Shown: positions 63,913 through 64,000 of the stretch, in pieces
How the letters are laid out: each line of letters begins with the position of its first letter
How positions within the stretch are numbered: the first letter of the stretch is position 1
Assembly (NCBI GenBank): GCA_029882395.1
Contig: JAOUKT010000008.1
Coordinates: forward strand, 1-64,000
Source of the DNA: Gammaproteobacteria bacterium
GTDB lineage: Bacteria > Pseudomonadota > Gammaproteobacteria > SZUA-229
Length of the DNA: 64,000 nt
Direction of reading: 5' to 3'
Notes under the pieces: model-generated
What the model was told of the DNA's origin: nothing
Seen by the model: only the letters and a program-made list of their open reading frames with translations
Database searches by the model: none
Position numbers and translations under genes: made by a program

Positions 63913-64000
63913 TGCTGTTCTGTTGCCAGAAGGCAGTGGCCGGCCAGCAGACAAAGGCCCCGGCGAGATGGCGCTTAAGCACCCGTATAAATACCGGGAT

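Overview
The window is chromosomal DNA of a gammaproteobacterium. The support is several gene orders and families typical of that class: surE-pcm-yqaA-nlpD-rpoS, a gacA/uvrY-type regulator followed by uvrC, fadE with a trifunctional beta-oxidation pair, a sixA phosphatase, and the ubiT/ubiU/ubiV genes of oxygen-independent ubiquinone synthesis. Base composition leans AT. Many signalling proteins, Ca2+-binding surface proteins and a Calx-beta adhesin fit a free-living or host-associated aquatic bacterium, but the genus cannot be read from the sequence. I see no rRNA, tRNA, IS element, prophage or CRISPR array.

Layout. 0-2.2 kb: the C-terminal part of a Calx-beta surface protein. 2.5-6.6 kb: a hybrid histidine kinase and a GGDEF-EAL protein. 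6.7-12 kb: sixA, a rutE-like nitroreductase, uvrC with a family-5 uracil-DNA glycosylase, a GacA-like regulator and a CYTH protein. 12-16 kb: a class V aminotransferase fold and a metallopeptidase/propeller/barrel protein. 16.3-22.9 kb: a YiiX-like hydrolase and a beta-oxidation operon (fadE, thiolase, multifunctional protein). 23-28.4 kb: thrC converging on alaC-hom, then a Mth938-like gene. 28.5-32.5 kb: the rpoS/nlpD/surE stress block. 32.6-37 kb: Smr, a histone-deacetylase-like enzyme, an exported protein, an MFS carrier and a phospholipase A2-like secreted protein. 37.2-54.6 kb: late cobalamin genes (btuF, cobD, cbiB, then cobQ-cobU-cobT-cobC-cobS), split twice by signalling or toxin-like genes. 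55-57 kb: a stand-alone, codon-optimised EF-G. 57.2-61.6 kb: the anaerobic ubiquinone locus. 62.2-63.9 kb: a 7TM diguanylate cyclase.

Two loci stand out. (1) At 43.6-49.5 kb, between the two cobalamin blocks, lies a 1060-residue lipoprotein. Its N-terminal half follows the order of anthrax protective antigen/clostridial binary toxin B (Ca-binding repeats, then the pore/oligomerisation domain), and it is extended by type-3 repeats, a PKD-like domain and an FG-GAP propeller. A divergent LuxR-type response regulator and a hybrid kinase sit beside it. A 12-bp direct repeat lies in the shared promoter region, and a ten-copy 10-bp A/T tandem repeat lies upstream of the kinase.

(2) At 57.2-61.7 kb, ubiT has a perfect FNR/ANR box placed as in class II activation. 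The opposing yhcC-ubiU-ubiV operon starts near a second FNR-like palindrome. It ends in a TauD/TfdA-type Fe(II)/2-oxoglutarate dioxygenase whose start overlaps ubiV. An oxygen-using enzyme family coupled to an oxygen-independent hydroxylation pathway is unexpected and may be an undescribed part of the system.
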